NCBI RefSeq assembly: GCF_013426915.1
Contig: NZ_AP023179.1
Location: 62,001 to 126,000, forward strand
Length of the DNA: 64,000 bases
Origin: Paraburkholderia sp. PGU19
GTDB lineage: Bacteria; Pseudomonadota; Gammaproteobacteria; Burkholderiales; Burkholderiaceae
Direction: 5' to 3'
Program-made: the position numbers and the translations under genes
The notes under the pieces: model-generated
What the model was told of the DNA's origin: nothing
Database searches by the model: none
What the model saw: the letters and a program-made list of their open reading frames with translations, nothing else
Part shown: positions 10,181-19,404 of the stretch, one piece after another
Layout: the number at the start of each line of letters is the position of its first letter
Position numbering within the stretch: position 1 is the stretch's first letter

Positions 10181-10208
10181 AGAGGCGCACGGTTCACCGT
10201 GCGCCTCT
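10181..10208 (-). terminator. Rho-independent terminator of dksA
   Basis: A 12-bp stem AGAGGCGCACGG with CCGTGCGCCTCT and loop TTCA, 50 bp after the dksA stop. On the minus strand it is followed by TTTTTTCTTTT, a clear U-tract. Confidence 0.92.
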
Positions 10209-10257
10209 GACGAAGCGTATCTGGGGCGCGGACCCCGAAAACCGCGCCGCCCGTCGA

Positions 10258-10677
10258 TCAGTCGCCGAACAGCTTCTGGCGCAATTCGCGGCGTTCCTGT
10301 GCTTCGAGCGACAGGGTGGCGGTCGGACGCGCGAGCAGGCGGGGAATGCCGATCGGCTCACCCGTTTCTTCGCACCAGCCGTAGTCGCCCGATTCGATCC
10401 GTGCGATCGATTGCTGCACCTTCTTCAGCAGCTTGCGTTCGCGGTCGCGCGTGCGCAGTTCCAGCGCATGCTCTTCCTCGATCGTCGCGCGGTCGGCCGG
10501 GTCCGGCACGATCACGGTTTCGCGGAGGTTCTCGGTGGTCTGGCCGGCATTGCGGAGAATGTCCGCCTGCAGCTGCTCGAGCCGGTTCTTGAAGAAAGCG
10601 AGCTGATCCTCATTCATGTAATCCTTGTCGCTCATCTTCAGGATTTCGGCTTCGGTCAAGAGTCGTTTCGTCGTCAT
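10258..10677 (-). CDS. dksA: RNA polymerase-binding transcription factor DksA, Cys-poor type
   Basis: A 139-residue secondary-channel protein that acts with ppGpp on RNA polymerase. The coiled coil spans about residues 30-110, with DPADRATIEEEHALELRTRD at the family's tip region. The C-terminal finger reads YGWCEETGEPIGIPRL and then TATLSLEAQERRE: of the four cysteines that bind zinc in E. coli DksA only the first is present, the others being Thr, Ser and Ala. This resembles the zinc-independent DksA2 of Pseudomonas. The start at 10677 (MTTKRLLTEA) is chosen over the open frame to 10704. A COG0523 GTPase is the next gene upstream. Confidence 0.95.
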   Translation of the reverse strand: MTTKRLLTEAEILKMSDKDYMNEDQLAFFKNRLEQLQADILRNAGQTTENLRETVIVPDPADRATIEEEHALELRTRDRERKLLKKVQQSIARIESGDYGWCEETGEPIGIPRLLARPTATLSLEAQERRELRQKLFGD

Positions 10678-11015
10678 CTGGCTTGCTTCGTCAATGTGAG
10701 GCAAATCATTGCCCGCACTTTCGTGTTGCCCGCAAAGGCGCCTCGATGACGCTCAAATGAGCGCCGGCGAACACGGACGGTGGGCTGTCGTGACGCCGAA
10801 GCGCCGATGCGGGGCCGAACTCCTCTGGAAACCGATTCTTCCAATGCTCCTGAGGCAATGCTTCCCGGCAGCGCGTTATAAGCCGGAGTGTGGCCGGCCG
10901 GCATATCGGCGATGTCCCCGGATTAGATTTTCCGGCGCCGTTTATCGGCCCGGCACGGCTGCGAAGCGACTACGCGCTTTACACCGGGCAAATCGTTCTC
11001 TTTCTCCAGTGGGGC

Positions 11016-11040
11016 CGTATTGTAACTGAATCACAATACG
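11016..11040. promoter_or_regulatory. Inverted repeat in the dksA upstream region
   Basis: CGTATTGT and ACAATACG form a perfect 8-bp inverted repeat with a 9-bp spacer, about 340 bp upstream of the dksA ATG and 240 bp downstream of the COG0523 gene stop. It could be a protein-binding site or a small hairpin. The remainder of the 604-bp gap (10678-11281) holds no convincing gene; AT-rich tracts near 11080-11190 are possible promoters. Confidence 0.35.
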
Positions 11041-11281
11041 AAACCGCAAGCGGGGGAAATCCCTGCCGCAAACTCCACTTATCGTGAAAATATAACGCGC
11101 TGTTCACTAAAAAGCGATGGTCGTACACGTATTCTCGTAACAGGGTTTTCACGTGCTTTGACCGCAAACGGGCTTTTAAATTGCCGCGCTCGCGCTTTTG
11201 ACGCGTTTTTCGCGTTGGGAAGCGAACAGATGGCGGCTGGGACGAACGCTAAAAGGCAGTCATCCCAGCCAGTAGAACGAT

Positions 11282-12373
11282 TTAGACGAGGCAGGCTTCA
11301 AGACCGTCGGTGATCAGGTCTTGCGGCAGCTCGATGCCGATGAACACCATCTTGTTGGTCTTTTTCTCGATGGGTTGCCACTTGGCCGCGAGGTCGCTGC
11401 CCATCATCTGATGCACGCCCTGGAAGACGACCTTGCGATCGACGCCCTTCATGTACAGCACGCCCTTGTAGCGCAGCAGGCGCTCGCCATAAATCTGCAG
11501 AATGCCGCCGAGGAAGTCTTCGAGCTTGTTCGGATCGAACGGGCGATCGCTGCGGAAAACGAACGACTTGATCTTGTCGTCGTGATGCGCGTGATGATGA
11601 TGGCCGTGGTCGTGGCCTTCGTGATCGCACTGGCCGTGATCGTGATCGCAGTTCGCGTGGTCATGATCGTGATCGTGGTCATGGTCGTGATGCGCGTGAT
11701 CGTGATCGTCTTCGGCGAGGAAGTCCGGGTCGATTTCGAGCTTGGCGTTCAGGTTGAAGCCGCGCAGATCGAAGATTTCCTTGATGTCCGCTTCGCCGAA
11801 ATTCACGACGCGGATTTGCGCCCGCGGGTTCATGTGCAGCAGACGGTGGCGCAGATCGCCAACTACGTTTTCGTCGACGAGATCGGACTTCGTGATGAAC
11901 AGGCGGTCCGCGAAACCGACCTGGCGTTGCACGACTTCGTGTTCGTCGAGTTGTGCGTTGGCGTGCTTCGCGTCGACGAGCGTGATGATCGCGTCGAGCA
12001 GGAATTCGTCGGCGATCTGGTTATCCATGAAGAAGGTCTGCGCGACGGGGCCGGGGTTGGCCAGGCCCGTCGTTTCGATCACGACGCGGTCGAAGTCCAC
12101 CTTGCCTTCCTGCTTCTGCGCGGCGAGATCGCCGAGCACGCGCGCGAGGTCGCCGCGAATCGTGCAGCAGATGCAGCCGTTGCTCATCTGGATGATCTGC
12201 TCGCCCGTGTCCTGCACGAGGATGTCGTTGTCGATGTTTTCTTCGCCGAACTCGTTTTCGATCACGGCGATCTTCATGCCGTGCTTCTCGTTCAGGATGC
12301 GCTTGAGCAGCGTGGTTTTGCCGCTGCCGAGGAAGCCGGTCAGGATAGTGACGGGAATCATGTTGTTCGCCAT
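11282..12373 (-). CDS. COG0523/CobW-family GTPase, putative zinc metallochaperone
   Basis: A 363-residue G3E GTPase. Walker A is GFLGSGKT (residues 13-20); the metal-binding CICC motif has Cys67, Cys69 and Cys70; ETTGLA follows at 100-105 and the guanine-specificity motif TKSD at 161-164. A histidine/aspartate-rich linker (about 223-264) contains some 20 His residues and would bind zinc or a similar metal. The CobW C-terminal domain closes the protein. Family members deliver zinc (ZigA, YciC, ZNG1). The start at 12373 (MANNMIPVTI) is favoured over 12397. The neighbour dksA is of the zinc-free type, which fits a zinc-economy theme. Confidence 0.9.
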   Translation of the reverse strand: MANNMIPVTILTGFLGSGKTTLLKRILNEKHGMKIAVIENEFGEENIDNDILVQDTGEQIIQMSNGCICCTIRGDLARVLGDLAAQKQEGKVDFDRVVIETTGLANPGPVAQTFFMDNQIADEFLLDAIITLVDAKHANAQLDEHEVVQRQVGFADRLFITKSDLVDENVVGDLRHRLLHMNPRAQIRVVNFGEADIKEIFDLRGFNLNAKLEIDPDFLAEDDHDHAHHDHDHDHDHDHANCDHDHGQCDHEGHDHGHHHHAHHDDKIKSFVFRSDRPFDPNKLEDFLGGILQIYGERLLRYKGVLYMKGVDRKVVFQGVHQMMGSDLAAKWQPIEKKTNKMVFIGIELPQDLITDGLEACLV

Positions 12374-12539
12374 GTGAAGTCGCCTTGTGTTCGTCAAACT
12401 GGGGTGCGAACCGCGCGCTGCGCGCAGGGCCCGAACCGCATGAATTCAGCTGAATATTGAAGCATAAGTGCCGGGGCGCCGCTGCTGCATGGCCAAAGCC
12501 CCGTCAACGCCAGGGAAATAACGCCCTAACTATGGGCGA

Positions 12540-13742
12540 TCAGGCGATTTGCAACAATAGGCCTTTCAGATATTCGCCTTCCGGGAACGCCGTCAGCAGC
12601 GGATGATCGACGCCCGCGCCGAGTCGCTTGAGAATGCGCGCATCGACGCGCGCGTCGGCGGCTGCGCCGGCGACGATCTTCTGGAACAGTTCAGCATCGA
12701 TCGCGCCCGAGCACGAGTAGGTGAACAGCAGGCCGCCCGGCCGCAGCAGCTTGAGGCCGGTGAGGTTGATGTCCTTGTACGCGCGCGCGGCGCGGTCCAC
12801 GTGCTCGCGCGACGGCGCGAATTTCGGCGGATCGAGCACGATCAGGTCGAAGCGCTCGCCGTCGTCGTACAGGCGGCGCAGCGTCTTGAAGGCGTCGGCG
12901 TCGAGCCAGGTGGCGCGCGCGGCGTCGAAGCCGTTGGCCGTGACGTTTGCTTGCGCCAATGCCAGCGCTTCACCGGACGAATCGATCGATACCACGCGCT
13001 TCGCGCCGCCCTTGAGCGCCGCCAGCGAGAAGCCGCCCGTGTAGCAGAAGCAGTTCAGCACGTCGCGGTCTTTCGACAGTTCCTGCACCAGCGCGCGGTT
13101 GTCGCGCTGATCGACGTAAAAACCCGTCTTGTGGCCGTTGCGCACATCGACGTGATAGCGCACGCCGTTTTCGCTCGAAATCAGCGTTTCGGGTGGTGCG
13201 TCGCCGGCGAGTACGCCGACCGTCTGTTCGAGCCCTTCCTTTTCGCGGATCGACACGTCCGAACGCTCGTAGACGTTCGGGCAGCCCGTCACGCCGATCA
13301 GCGCCTGCACGATCGCGTCCTTCCACGCTTCGACGCCCGCTGCCATGAACTGACAAACGATCTGGCCACGCTTCGAATCGTCGTCCTGGATGTAGTAATC
13401 GACGATCAGCCCCGGCAGGCCGTCCGCTTCGCCGAAGATCAGCCGCGTCGCGCCCGTGTTGTGCACCATCGACTGACGGTGAGCGAGCGCGCTCTGCACG
13501 CGGCGCTTGAAGAACGCGTGATCGACGGGTTCGCTTTCGTCGAAGCTCCAGACGCGCGCGCGGATCTGCGAATGCGGGCTGTACGCGGCGCGCGCGAGAA
13601 AGCGGCCGTCGTGCGCGCGCACCAGCACGGTGGCGCCGGCGGCGGGCTTGCCGTCGACGCGGTCGATCGCATTCGCGTAGACCCACGGATGGCGGCGCAG
13701 CAGCGATTTCTCTTTCGACGGTTTGAGCGTAACGGTATTCAT
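12540..13742 (-). CDS. Class I SAM-dependent rRNA methyltransferase, RlmI-like
   Basis: A 400-residue protein of the RlmI/RlmK family, which methylates 23S rRNA cytosine at C5. The N-terminus is a PUA-like domain (KPSKEKSLLRRHPWVYANAI). The Rossmann methyltransferase half has DVLNCFCYTGGFSLAALKGG (SAM loop) and LIVLDPPKFAPS, the catalytic PPKFA motif, and SCSGAI near the end matches the second catalytic Cys region. Length equals E. coli RlmI (about 396). It is downstream of xerC on the same strand, 75 bp away. Confidence 0.88.
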   Translation of the reverse strand: MNTVTLKPSKEKSLLRRHPWVYANAIDRVDGKPAAGATVLVRAHDGRFLARAAYSPHSQIRARVWSFDESEPVDHAFFKRRVQSALAHRQSMVHNTGATRLIFGEADGLPGLIVDYYIQDDDSKRGQIVCQFMAAGVEAWKDAIVQALIGVTGCPNVYERSDVSIREKEGLEQTVGVLAGDAPPETLISSENGVRYHVDVRNGHKTGFYVDQRDNRALVQELSKDRDVLNCFCYTGGFSLAALKGGAKRVVSIDSSGEALALAQANVTANGFDAARATWLDADAFKTLRRLYDDGERFDLIVLDPPKFAPSREHVDRAARAYKDINLTGLKLLRPGGLLFTYSCSGAIDAELFQKIVAGAAADARVDARILKRLGAGVDHPLLTAFPEGEYLKGLLLQIA

Positions 13743-13817
13743 GACTTCGTGAGGATTCAGCAGAACAATATGCCGCCGGAAGCGGCAAAGCGGATATGAC
13801 TGGCGGCGCGGGCAGCG

Positions 13818-14741
13818 TCAGTCGCGTTTTTTGGCGCGCGGATGGGCCTGATCGTAGATGCGCGCGAGGTGCTGGAAATCGAGGCCGGTATAGACCTGAG
13901 TCGCGGCGATGCTCGCGTGGCCGAGCAGTTCCTGCACTGCGCGCAGATCGCCGCTCGACTGCAGCACGTGCGTCGCGAACGAATGGCGCAGCACGTGCGG
14001 ATGAACATTGGCGGGAATGCCCGCCGTGAGCGCCATGCGCTTTACGCGATCGCGCACGACATTCGGCGACATCCGGTTGCCGCGCGCCGACACGAACAGC
14101 GGATGCGGATCGAGCTTCAGCAGCTCGCCGCGCACGGCGAGCCACGCGCGCAGCGCATCGAGCGCCTTGCTGCCGACGGGCACCGTGCGCCGCCGGTTGC
14201 CTTTGCCGAGCACTTCGACTTCCGCTTCGTCGAGTTTCAGCCAGCCGGTCGAGCGATAGCCGTCGGCGTCGAAGAAATGCACGTCGAGGTTGACCAGTTC
14301 CGACAGGCGCAGGCCCGACGAGTAGAACAGTTCGAGCATCGCGTGATCGCGCGCGCCTTCGGCTGTGGCCGTCGCGGGCGCTTCCATCAGCCGGTGCGCG
14401 TCGTCGACGGAGAGCGCTTTCGGCAGCGTCTTCGCGCGTTTGGGCGCGCGCACCGTCGCGACCGGGTTCGCGGGCAGTTCGATGCGTCCCGCTAGCCAGC
14501 GGTAGAACGCGCGCCACGCCGACAGCCGGTGCCCGATCGAGCGCGCCGACAGCCCGCCCGCATGCGCGCGCGCGACGGCGCCGCGAATGTCGGTAGCGGT
14601 GAGGCTTTCGAGCGGCCGTCCGTTCGCGAGCGTTTTAAGTTCGTCGAGTTCGTGTGTATAGGCGCGCAAGGTATGCGCCGACAACCGCCGCTCGTGCTCG
14701 AGGCTCGACAGATAGGTGGCGATCGGGTCGGCGGGTGTCAC
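13818..14741 (-). CDS. xerC: Tyrosine recombinase XerC
   Basis: A 307-residue site-specific recombinase that, with XerD, resolves chromosome dimers at dif. All catalytic residues are visible: Arg145 in GLRLSELV, Lys180 in LGKGNRRR, His249 and Arg252 in HVLRHSFATH, His275 in LLGHASI, and the nucleophile Tyr284 in TQVYTGLD. The N-terminal SAM-like domain occupies about residues 5-90. The start lies 11 bp after the DUF484 gene stop, giving the DUF484-xerC arrangement seen in many proteobacteria. Confidence 0.95.
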   Translation of the reverse strand: MTPADPIATYLSSLEHERRLSAHTLRAYTHELDELKTLANGRPLESLTATDIRGAVARAHAGGLSARSIGHRLSAWRAFYRWLAGRIELPANPVATVRAPKRAKTLPKALSVDDAHRLMEAPATATAEGARDHAMLELFYSSGLRLSELVNLDVHFFDADGYRSTGWLKLDEAEVEVLGKGNRRRTVPVGSKALDALRAWLAVRGELLKLDPHPLFVSARGNRMSPNVVRDRVKRMALTAGIPANVHPHVLRHSFATHVLQSSGDLRAVQELLGHASIAATQVYTGLDFQHLARIYDQAHPRAKKRD

Positions 14742-14752
14742 GTGACGGACGC

Positions 14753-15472
14753 TCAGCGCGGCAGCAGGCGGCTCAGCGCAGCGCTGGCGAGCGCGCCGAT
14801 CTGCGTGAGGAAATCAGTGGCCATGCCGTCGTGAAAGCGGCGCGAATCGGGCGAGCCCATCACCAGCAGCCCGAACGCGGAAGCGTCATTCGACGCTTCC
14901 GGGTCGCGCAGCGCGATCAGCGCGATCGATTCGGTGCCGTTGCCGGATACGCCGTCACCAGGAGCCGCAGTCTCGCCAGCCACAGCCGATACGGCGGGCG
15001 TCAGCCATTGTGCTGCCTCGAAGCCCGTGTTCGCGCCGCAGTACGGCGTAGCCAGGCTGTTTGCGAAGATGCGCACTTCCTCACCGACATGGCGCGTGAA
15101 GTCCGCCTGCGAGTACGGCTCGGACACTTCCCACACGCGCAGCGCCGCTTGCGGCACGTCGAACACGTCGCGCAGGCCCATGGCGATCGTGCGCGGCAGC
15201 GCGCCCGGATCGCGTTCGGCCATCACGCGCGTCGTCCAGCGGCCGAATTTCGACGCGATGCTGTCGTTTTCATGCCCGTAACGCAGCAGTTCGGCAAGAC
15301 GCCGCTCGAGATGCTTGTTCTTCTCGCGCAGCATGTCCATCTGACGTTCCTGCAGCGAGACGGCCGCCTTGCCATGCGGATTCGCGAGCCGCACGGTGGC
15401 GAGCAGTTCCGCGTGTTCGGCGAAGAATTCGGGGTTGGCTAGCAGGTAGTCGGCGACTTCGCGTTCGTTCAT
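14753..15472 (-). CDS. DUF484 family protein
   Basis: A 239-residue protein beginning MNEREVADYLLANPEFFAEH, the standard DUF484 opening, followed by a coiled-coil (about 40-75, RQMDMLREKNKHLERRLAEL) and a GAF-like C-terminal half. The family is of unknown function and sits between dapF and xerC in many proteobacteria, exactly as here. It is probably in one transcript with xerC, and dapF lies 82 bp upstream. Confidence 0.92.
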   Translation of the reverse strand: MNEREVADYLLANPEFFAEHAELLATVRLANPHGKAAVSLQERQMDMLREKNKHLERRLAELLRYGHENDSIASKFGRWTTRVMAERDPGALPRTIAMGLRDVFDVPQAALRVWEVSEPYSQADFTRHVGEEVRIFANSLATPYCGANTGFEAAQWLTPAVSAVAGETAAPGDGVSGNGTESIALIALRDPEASNDASAFGLLVMGSPDSRRFHDGMATDFLTQIGALASAALSRLLPR

Positions 15473-15554
15473 GGTTTCAGCTTAATGGTTGCGCGCTTCG
15501 TTGCTGTCTTACTGCAGCGCCACGCGGTCCAGCCTCCGCGCGGCGGTGATGCAT

Positions 15555-16415
15555 TCAGTCGGCCAGCTCTATTTCGCCTTCGAACACGGTGGCGGCCGGC
15601 CCTGCCATCATCAGCGGCGACGCGGGCTCGCCGTCCCACGTGATGGTGAGCGCGCCGCCGTGCGTGTGCACCTTGACGGGCGCGTCCAGCAAGCCGCGAC
15701 GGATGCCTGCCGCGACGGCCGCGCAGGCGCCCGTGCCGCACGCGAGCGTCTCGCCCGCACCGCGCTCGTAGACGCGCAGCTTGATCTCGCTGCGGCTGAC
15801 GATCTGCATGAAGCCCGCGTTGACCCGCTGCGGGAAGCGCGGATGGTTTTCGATAACGGGACCGTCGGCCAGCACGGGAAACGCCTCGACGTCGTCCACG
15901 ATCTGCACGGCGTGCGGATTGCCCATCGATACGACCGACACCCAGCGCGTCGCGCCGTTGACGTCGAGCGGATAGAGCGCGTCGTTGCCGTCGCCGCGCG
16001 CATCGAGACCGCTTGCGTCGAACGGCACCTGAGCCGGCTCGAACACGGGCGCGCCCATGTCGACGACGACTTCGCCGTTTGCCTGCATGGTCAGCGTGAT
16101 CACGCCTTTCTGGACCTGGACGCGCACGCTCTGTTTGTCGGTGAGGCGCGTGTCGCGCACGAACTTGACGAAGCAGCGCGCGCCGTTGCCGCAGTGCTCG
16201 ACCTCGCCGCCGTCGCAATTGAAGATGCGGTATCTGAAATCGACGCCTTCGACGGTCGGCTTCTCGACCACCAGTAGCTGGTCCGCGCCGACGCCGAAAT
16301 GCCGGTTCGCGAGCGCGCGCACCTGCGCTTCCGTCAGATTGAGCGGTTGCGTGTAGCCGTCGAGCACGACGAAATCGTTGCCCGCGCCGTGCATCTTGGT
16401 GAATTTCAGTTTCAT
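15555..16415 (-). CDS. dapF: Diaminopimelate epimerase
   Basis: A 286-residue epimerase that converts LL- to meso-diaminopimelate for lysine and peptidoglycan synthesis. The two catalytic cysteines are Cys75 in HCGNGARC and Cys226 in [18 protein letters not shown] is also family-typical. It starts 54 bp after the lpxL stop on the same strand, so lpxL-dapF-DUF484-xerC may be one operon. Confidence 0.97.
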   Translation of the reverse strand: MKLKFTKMHGAGNDFVVLDGYTQPLNLTEAQVRALANRHFGVGADQLLVVEKPTVEGVDFRYRIFNCDGGEVEHCGNGARCFVKFVRDTRLTDKQSVRVQVQKGVITLTMQANGEVVVDMGAPVFEPAQVPFDASGLDARGDGNDALYPLDVNGATRWVSVVSMGNPHAVQIVDDVEAFPVLADGPVIENHPRFPQRVNAGFMQIVSRSEIKLRVYERGAGETLACGTGACAAVAAGIRRGLLDAPVKVHTHGGALTITWDGEPASPLMMAGPAATVFEGEIELAD

Positions 16416-16469
16416 GCCGCTATTGTAAGTGACTGGCCGGACCTCTCGCCCACTGTGCGCCGCCGCGCT

Positions 16470-17354
16470 TCAGTAAAAACTCGGATCGCCGGGCGGGCGC
16501 GTCTTGAAGCGCTTGTGCACCCAGTAATACTGTTCGGGGATGCGCGGAATCTGCTCTTCGAGGAATTCGTTCATGCGGCGGGCGTCTGCGTCGTCGTCGC
16601 CCGTCGGATAGTTGTCCCACGGCTTGAACACCTTCAGCCGGTAACCCTTGTAGTTCGGCAGCACTTCGCCGATGAACGGCACGACCTGCGCGCGTCCGAC
16701 TTTCGCGAGGCGCCCGACGGCCGTCAGCGTGCAGGTCGGCACGCCGAAGAACGGCACGAAGGTCGAATTGCGCATGCCGTAGTCCATGTCGGCGCCGAGC
16801 ATCACGGGTTTGCGATCGCGCAGCCAGCGCAGCACGATGCGCGCGCTGTCGGCGCGGCTGGCCATTTCGGCGTCGAAGCGGCCACGCTGCGCTTTCGCCA
16901 CGGCTTCAAGCTGCGGGTTCGACATTGGCTGATACAGCGAGCCGCACGGGCGCTTCAACGAATAATTGAGGAAGATCGAACCCGCCTCGATCCCGACGAA
17001 GTGAAAGCCCAGAAACAGCGTGGGCGGCAGATTCGGGTCGGTCAGGTCGATTTCGCTGTCCAGCTGAATCAGTTTTTCAAGCTTTTTCGCCGAGCCGAAC
17101 CACTGCACGCTGCGCTCCATATAGCTGCGGATCGCGTGCCGGAAGTGCTTTTGCGCGACTTCCTCGCGGCGCTCGTCGCTCCACTCGGGGAAGCACAGCT
17201 TCAGGTTGATGTGGACGATGCGGCGGCGGCGGCTCGGAATCTGATAGAGCAGCCAGCCGAGGCCGTCGCCCAGACGCGCGACGAAGCCATACGGCAGCAA
17301 AGCGAACAGCTTGAGCAGACCGATAGCGAGGTTGACGCCCAGTCGGCTCAGCAT
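16470..17354 (-). CDS. lpxL: Lipid A biosynthesis lauroyl acyltransferase (LpxL/HtrB family)
   Basis: A 294-residue inner-membrane acyltransferase that adds a secondary acyl chain to Kdo2-lipid IVA. An N-terminal hydrophobic stretch (about 5-30) anchors it. The HX4E active-site motif reads HFVGIE, and GADMDYG and the WDNYP region are family-typical. The start at 17354 (MLSRLGVNLA) is chosen because the extra N-terminal residues up to 17435 overlap the metK promoter region. It is divergent from metK. LpxL and LpxM paralogues cannot be separated with certainty. Confidence 0.9.
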   Translation of the reverse strand: MLSRLGVNLAIGLLKLFALLPYGFVARLGDGLGWLLYQIPSRRRRIVHINLKLCFPEWSDERREEVAQKHFRHAIRSYMERSVQWFGSAKKLEKLIQLDSEIDLTDPNLPPTLFLGFHFVGIEAGSIFLNYSLKRPCGSLYQPMSNPQLEAVAKAQRGRFDAEMASRADSARIVLRWLRDRKPVMLGADMDYGMRNSTFVPFFGVPTCTLTAVGRLAKVGRAQVVPFIGEVLPNYKGYRLKVFKPWDNYPTGDDDADARRMNEFLEEQIPRIPEQYYWVHKRFKTRPPGDPSFY

Positions 17355-17438
17355 GCGGTGGCTCCGATTTGTGCGCGAAACCACGCCGGGTAAAGAAAAA
17401 CAACAAAAGAGTCGATATACCGCACGCGCAGACACTCT

Positions 17439-17465
17439 GTGACAAAAGAAAGAAGTCGCTATAAT
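17439..17465 (+). promoter_or_regulatory. metK promoter
   Basis: GTGACA (17439-17444) and a perfect TATAAT (17460-17465) are spaced by 15 bp; using TGTGAC as -35 gives 16 bp. Transcription would start near 17470, leaving a leader of about 160 nt before the metK GTG. Confidence 0.7.
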
Positions 17466-17468
17466 AAG

Positions 17469-17628
17469 GGCTTCGCCGAGTTAATAGACAACTTGCGGGG
17501 CGAAGCCGACGGACGCATATCTTCCAGATAAGCGGGCCGACGGTCAGGAAATCCGCTAAAGCGTCGCCGCTTCAGGCTCGAAGCAGGCTACGTGAAACTC
17601 AACCGTAACCAATAAGGGAGCCTGTAAC
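17469..17628 (+). promoter_or_regulatory. Structured metK 5' leader
   Basis: A 9-bp stem, GGCTTCGCC (17469-17477) with GGCGAAGCC (17499-17507), contains an inner AGTT/AACT stem and lies at the 5' end of the transcript. A second small hairpin is GCTTC/GAAGC (17569-17584). CAGGCT occurs twice (17573-17578, 17584-17589) and either can pair with AGCCTG (17619-17624), which overlaps the Shine-Dalgarno AGGGAG (17615-17620). It is not a SAM riboswitch class I can recognise. Confidence 0.5.
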
Positions 17629-18816
17629 GTGGCTAACGACTACCTCTTCACTTCTGAATCCGTCTCCGAAGGCCATCCGGACAAGGTCGCCGACCAGATC
17701 TCGGACGCCATCCTCGACGCGATCCTCGCCCAGGACAAATACTCGCGCGTTGCCGCGGAAACGCTGTGCAACACGGGTCTCGTCGTGCTGGCGGGTGAAA
17801 TCACCACGACGGCCAACGTCGATTACATCCAGGTCGCCCGCGATACGATCAAGCGCATCGGCTACGACAACACCGACTACGGCATCGACTACCGCGGCTG
17901 CGCGGTGCTCGTCGCGTACGACAAGCAATCGCCGGACATCGCGCAAGGCGTCGACCGCGCGCACGACAACAACCTCGACCAGGGCGCTGGCGACCAGGGC
18001 CTGATGTTCGGCTACGCATGCGACGAAACGCCCGAACTGATGCCGCTGCCGATCTACCTGTCGCACCGCCTCGTCGAGCGCCAGGCCAATCTGCGCCGCG
18101 ACGGCCGTCTGCCCTGGCTGCGCCCGGACGCGAAGTCGCAGGTTACCGTTCGCTACGTCGACGGCAAGCCGCACTCGATCGACACCGTGGTCCTGTCCAC
18201 GCAGCACGCGCCGGAAATGGAACTGGCGCAACTGCGCGAAGCCGTGATCGAGGAGATCATCAAGCCGACGCTGCCCGCTGATCTGATCAAGGGCGACATC
18301 AAGTTCCTCGTGAACCCGACCGGCCGGTTCGTGATTGGCGGCCCGCAAGGCGACTGCGGTCTGACGGGCCGCAAGATCATCGTCGACACGTACGGCGGCG
18401 CGGCTCCGCACGGCGGCGGCGCATTCTCGGGCAAGGACCCGTCGAAGGTCGATCGCTCGGCTGCGTACGCTGGCCGCTATGTCGCCAAGAACATCGTCGC
18501 GGCGGGCCTCGCCTCGCGCGCGCTGATCCAGGTGTCGTACGCAATCGGCGTGGCACAGCCCACGTCCGTGATGGTCAACACGTTCGGCACGGGCCGCGTG
18601 TCGGATGCGACGATCACGCGTCTGGTCCAGGAACACTTCGACCTGCGTCCGAAGGGCATCGTCCAGATGCTCGACCTGCTGCGCCCGATCTACGAAAAGA
18701 CGGCAGCTTACGGTCACTTTGGCCGCGAAGAGCCGGAATTCTCGTGGGAAGCGACCGACAAGGCACTCGCGCTGGCAGAAGCCGCCGGCACGGAGCCGGT
18801 TGCCGCGCTCGCCTGA
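17629..18816 (+). CDS. metK: S-adenosylmethionine synthetase
   Basis: A 395-residue enzyme that makes SAM from methionine and ATP. Signature motifs are [20 protein letters not shown] at the N-terminus, [12 protein letters not shown] (about 122-133) and the P-loop-like [16 protein letters not shown]. The start is GTG at 17629, with AGGGAG eight bases upstream. The gene is monocistronic: a promoter lies at 17439 and a strong terminator at 18884. Confidence 0.98.
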   Translation: MANDYLFTSESVSEGHPDKVADQISDAILDAILAQDKYSRVAAETLCNTGLVVLAGEITTTANVDYIQVARDTIKRIGYDNTDYGIDYRGCAVLVAYDKQSPDIAQGVDRAHDNNLDQGAGDQGLMFGYACDETPELMPLPIYLSHRLVERQANLRRDGRLPWLRPDAKSQVTVRYVDGKPHSIDTVVLSTQHAPEMELAQLREAVIEEIIKPTLPADLIKGDIKFLVNPTGRFVIGGPQGDCGLTGRKIIVDTYGGAAPHGGGAFSGKDPSKVDRSAAYAGRYVAKNIVAAGLASRALIQVSYAIGVAQPTSVMVNTFGTGRVSDATITRLVQEHFDLRPKGIVQMLDLLRPIYEKTAAYGHFGREEPEFSWEATDKALALAEAAGTEPVAALA

Positions 18817-18883
18817 GCGAAGCTTTGAATACGCCGCGCGGCTGATTGTCGCGCGGCGTTGCTGGTTCAGATGGCAGGAAGCG

Positions 18884-18930
18884 AAAACGCCCTGTATGCG
18901 CTGAGAAGCGCATACAGGGCGTTTTGTTTT
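18884..18930 (+). terminator. metK terminator
   Basis: An 18-bp perfect stem (18884-18901 with 18908-18925), with core ACGCCCTGTATGCGC and loop TGAGAA, is followed by TTTTGTTTT. A second GC-rich hairpin (ACGCCGCGCG with CGCGCGGCGT, about 18833-18860) lies just before it. The stem also starts with AAAA, so it could work on both strands. Confidence 0.92.
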
Positions 18931-19041
18931 GGTGCGGCGGTTTCGTGCGAGCCGAACGCGCAGATCACGCGCGCCACGACGCACCAACGGCCGCAGCGGC
19001 GCCTCTATCGCATGCGAACGCGGAAACGAACGGTCGCGCGT

Positions 19042-19404
19042 TCAGCGCGCAAACGCAAACCAGCCTTCGCTCGTCACCGACAGCCGGCGCGGACGGCGGC
19101 TCGTCGGATGCACCACGCTCGCGGGCTTGGCGGCGCGCGGCGACACGCCGAGCATCCGCACGGGCGCCGGGTTGCGCAGCAGCGTGCGCAGCGAGAAGCG
19201 CCGCGACGCGCCTTGCATGCTCAGGGCGCTGAAGAAACTACGGAACCAGACGCGCACGTTATCGACGGGTTTCGCGTCGCGCAGTTGTTCGGCGAGCGCG
19301 CGTGTGCGAGCGGTATGGTGACGCAGCGCGCGCGCCACATGGCGGCGTGCGGGACGTGCGGCGTTGAACGCGTGGGTGATGCGAGTGCTCAATGGGCTGT
19401 GCAT
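19042..19404 (-). CDS. Hypothetical basic protein
   Basis: A 120-residue open frame, MHSPLSTRITHAFNAARPA, very rich in Arg (about one residue in six), His and Ala, with no transmembrane segment. The segment VRVWFRSFFSALSMQG has protein-like hydrophobic spacing. I recognise no family. The frame is open to 19485 and ATG 19404 is one option. It could be a spurious frame in GC-rich DNA; the evidence for it is that no competing frame fits this 360-bp stretch. The 19405-19818 gap upstream shows no other gene. Confidence 0.4.
   Translation of the reverse strand: MHSPLSTRITHAFNAARPARRHVARALRHHTARTRALAEQLRDAKPVDNVRVWFRSFFSALSMQGASRRFSLRTLLRNPAPVRMLGVSPRAAKPASVVHPTSRRPRRLSVTSEGWFAFAR

Noticed and set aside
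13439..14517. A 515-codon minus-strand frame spanning 12970-14517 across xerC and the methyltransferase
   Set aside because: It crosses two real genes in another frame and is Arg/Ala-rich without motifs.
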